Assembly (NCBI GenBank): GCA_023428885.1
Contig: JAEYWQ010000406.1
Location: 1-5,640, forward strand
Direction of reading: 5' to 3'
Length of the DNA stretch: 5,640 bases
From: Bacillota bacterium
GTDB taxonomy: Bacteria; Bacillota; Clostridia; Lachnospirales; Lachnospiraceae
In this document: positions 4,706 to 5,640 of the stretch, piece after piece
Position numbering within the stretch: position 1 is the stretch's first letter
Layout: each line of letters opens with the position of its first letter
Notes under the pieces: model-generated
What the model saw: only the letters and a program-made list of their open reading frames with translations
Database searches by the model: none
What the model was told of the DNA's origin: nothing
Program-made: the position numbers and the translations under genes

Positions 4706-5434
4706 ATGCAAAAAGTTGTTTTGATTACGGGTGCTGCCCGTGGAATAGGACGTGCCCTAGCTCTGCGTTTTGCTGCAGCTGGCTATCACGTTGTGATTAA
4801 CAGTATAAAAGATGAAGTTTCGCTAAACTTAGTCAAACAAGAGATACTCACATATGGCGTGTCATGTATCAGCTTTCTGGGTGATATGGGCAATTATGAA
4901 GCTGTTTCTGAGTTATTTACAAACATAAAAGATACCTATGGAAAACTAGACATACTTATCAACAATGCAGGTGTTTCTCATGTTGGTTTATTCACAGATA
5001 TGACTCATAATGAGTATCAATCCTTGATAACTACCAATTTGATCAGCGTTATGAACTGCTGCCATCAGGCGATTCCTATGTTTATGAAAAACCATGCCGG
5101 AGTTATCCTTAACATCTCCTCTGTCTGGGGTAATATTGGAGCTTCCTGTGAAGCAGTTTACTCAGCCACGAAAGGCGGCATCAATTCATTCACCAAAGCA
5201 CTTGGTAAAGAACTTGCTCCAAGTAATATTTCAGTCAATGCCTTAGCCTGCGGAATAGTGAATACTAGCATGAATGCTTGCTTTAGCCCGCAGGAATTAG
5301 ATGCATTACGCGAAGAGATACCTGCAGGCCGCATGACTACTCCTGAAGAAGTTGCAGAATTTGCATTCTCCCTCTGCAATGCTTCGAGCTATCTTAACGG
5401 TCAAGTAATCACCTTTGATGGAGCTTGGACCTAA
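4706..5434 (+). CDS. ymfI: Short-chain dehydrogenase/reductase, likely EF-P 5-aminopentanone reductase (YmfI-like)
   Basis: The 242-residue classical SDR has cofactor motif TGAARGIG (8-15), NNAG (86-89) and the active-site set Asn111, Ser139, Tyr152, Lys156 (YSATK). It is a cytoplasmic NAD(P)H-dependent reductase. The stretch SSVWGNIGASCEAVYSATKG (138-157) carries WGxxGASCE, which I recall as the mark of Bacillus subtilis YmfI. YmfI reduces the 5-aminopentanone group on a lysine of elongation factor P to 5-aminopentanol and so aids translation of proline-rich stretches. EEIPAGR (203-209) and the ending LNGQVITFDGAW also agree. FabG-like 3-oxoacyl-ACP reductase is the alternative; that general label would also fit the fold. 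The usual Pro-Gly after the NA.A motif is Cys-Gly here (182-183). The start is uncertain: ATG 4706 matches family length but has no Shine-Dalgarno, while ATG 4673 is directly abutted by GAAAGG and adds 11 residues. No efp gene is in the window. Confidence 0.82.
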   Translation: MQKVVLITGAARGIGRALALRFAAAGYHVVINSIKDEVSLNLVKQEILTYGVSCISFLGDMGNYEAVSELFTNIKDTYGKLDILINNAGVSHVGLFTDMTHNEYQSLITTNLISVMNCCHQAIPMFMKNHAGVILNISSVWGNIGASCEAVYSATKGGINSFTKALGKELAPSNISVNALACGIVNTSMNACFSPQELDALREEIPAGRMTTPEEVAEFAFSLCNASSYLNGQVITFDGAWT

Positions 5435-5454
5435 AATCTTACTACTGCGACAAA

Positions 5455-5487
5455 AGGTTCAAGATATTATTGCAATACCTTGAACCT
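5455..5487. terminator. Convergent hairpin, possible bidirectional terminator
   Basis: AGGTTCAAG (5455-5463) pairs perfectly with CTTGAACCT (5479-5487). After one A/C mismatch four more pairs (TATT/AATA) extend the stem to a 5-base loop. It lies between the stops of two convergent genes. On the minus strand TTTT follows the stem; on the plus strand there is only AACAAC. It is therefore a better terminator for the right-hand minus gene than for the SDR gene. Confidence 0.65.
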
Positions 5488-5511
5488 AACAACTAATCCA
5501 AGCAAAACGAA

Positions 5512-5640
5512 TTAGTATTTCTGCGTTATCTTACATACATCTTCATACATAATCTTAATCTGTGCCCGTAATTGCTCTTGTTCCGGATAAAGTACCTTAG
5601 AAGCAATTTGAAATTCCTTCTTCGCATAGTGTAAAAAGTA
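5512..5640 (-). CDS. C-terminal tail of an unidentified protein (cut by window edge)
   Basis: Forty-two residues are open from the right edge to a TAA at 5512-5514. They read as a charged, helix-prone tail that includes YAKKEFQIASKVLYPEQEQL and ends KIMYEDVCKITQKY. The frame is uninterrupted, and its composition is more protein-like than that of the overlapping minus-strand frame checked. The stop codon is followed by the convergent hairpin at 5455-5487. No domain is recognisable from so short a piece. It could be the end of a cytosolic protein of any function, and I make no assignment. Confidence 0.6.
   Translation of the reverse strand, partial: YFLHYAKKEFQIASKVLYPEQEQLRAQIKIMYEDVCKITQKY

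Noticed and set aside
5247..5255. Cys instead of Pro in the Pro-Gly motif of the SDR, first read as a broken motif
   Set aside because: All catalytic residues are intact, and as I recall clostridial YmfI-like proteins often carry Ala-Cys-Gly here. It does not indicate inactivation.

Overview
The window looks like ordinary chromosome from a low-GC, Gram-positive anaerobe. Base use is AT-rich, Shine-Dalgarno sites are strong, and the proteins resemble those of clostridia, most likely Lachnospiraceae close to Lachnoclostridium phytofermentans. That placement is an inference from protein flavour and not a database match. No phage, insertion sequence, CRISPR array, rRNA or tRNA gene was seen.

Layout from left to right: (1) the N-terminal part of ftsE (minus strand) runs off the left edge; (2) a CdaR/PucR-type sugar-diacid-like regulator (minus); (3) an orphan MsmX/UgpC-type sugar ABC transporter ATPase (minus), ending in a clear intrinsic terminator; (4) a two-gene minus-strand unit made of a small exported protein followed by a YitT-family membrane protein; (5) a divergent plus-strand short-chain dehydrogenase that carries the WGxxGASCE signature of the YmfI-type EF-P 5-aminopentanone reductase; (6) a convergent hairpin; (7) the C-terminal tail of an unidentified minus-strand gene at the right edge.

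The genes do not form one pathway. MsmX-type ATPases power several sugar importers in trans, which fits the absence of permease or binding-protein genes here. The regulator downstream of it has its own promoter and may belong to carbon control. The SDR links the region to translation through EF-P modification. FtsE belongs to division and cell-wall hydrolase control.

The longest gaps between genes are about 240 bases. They hold candidate promoters and several inverted repeats, which are described separately. The most useful observations are the specific identity of the SDR, its poorly supported start codon, operator-like inverted repeats upstream of the ATPase, and a shared 14-base ribosome-binding context on two genes. 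I found no convincing undescribed system.
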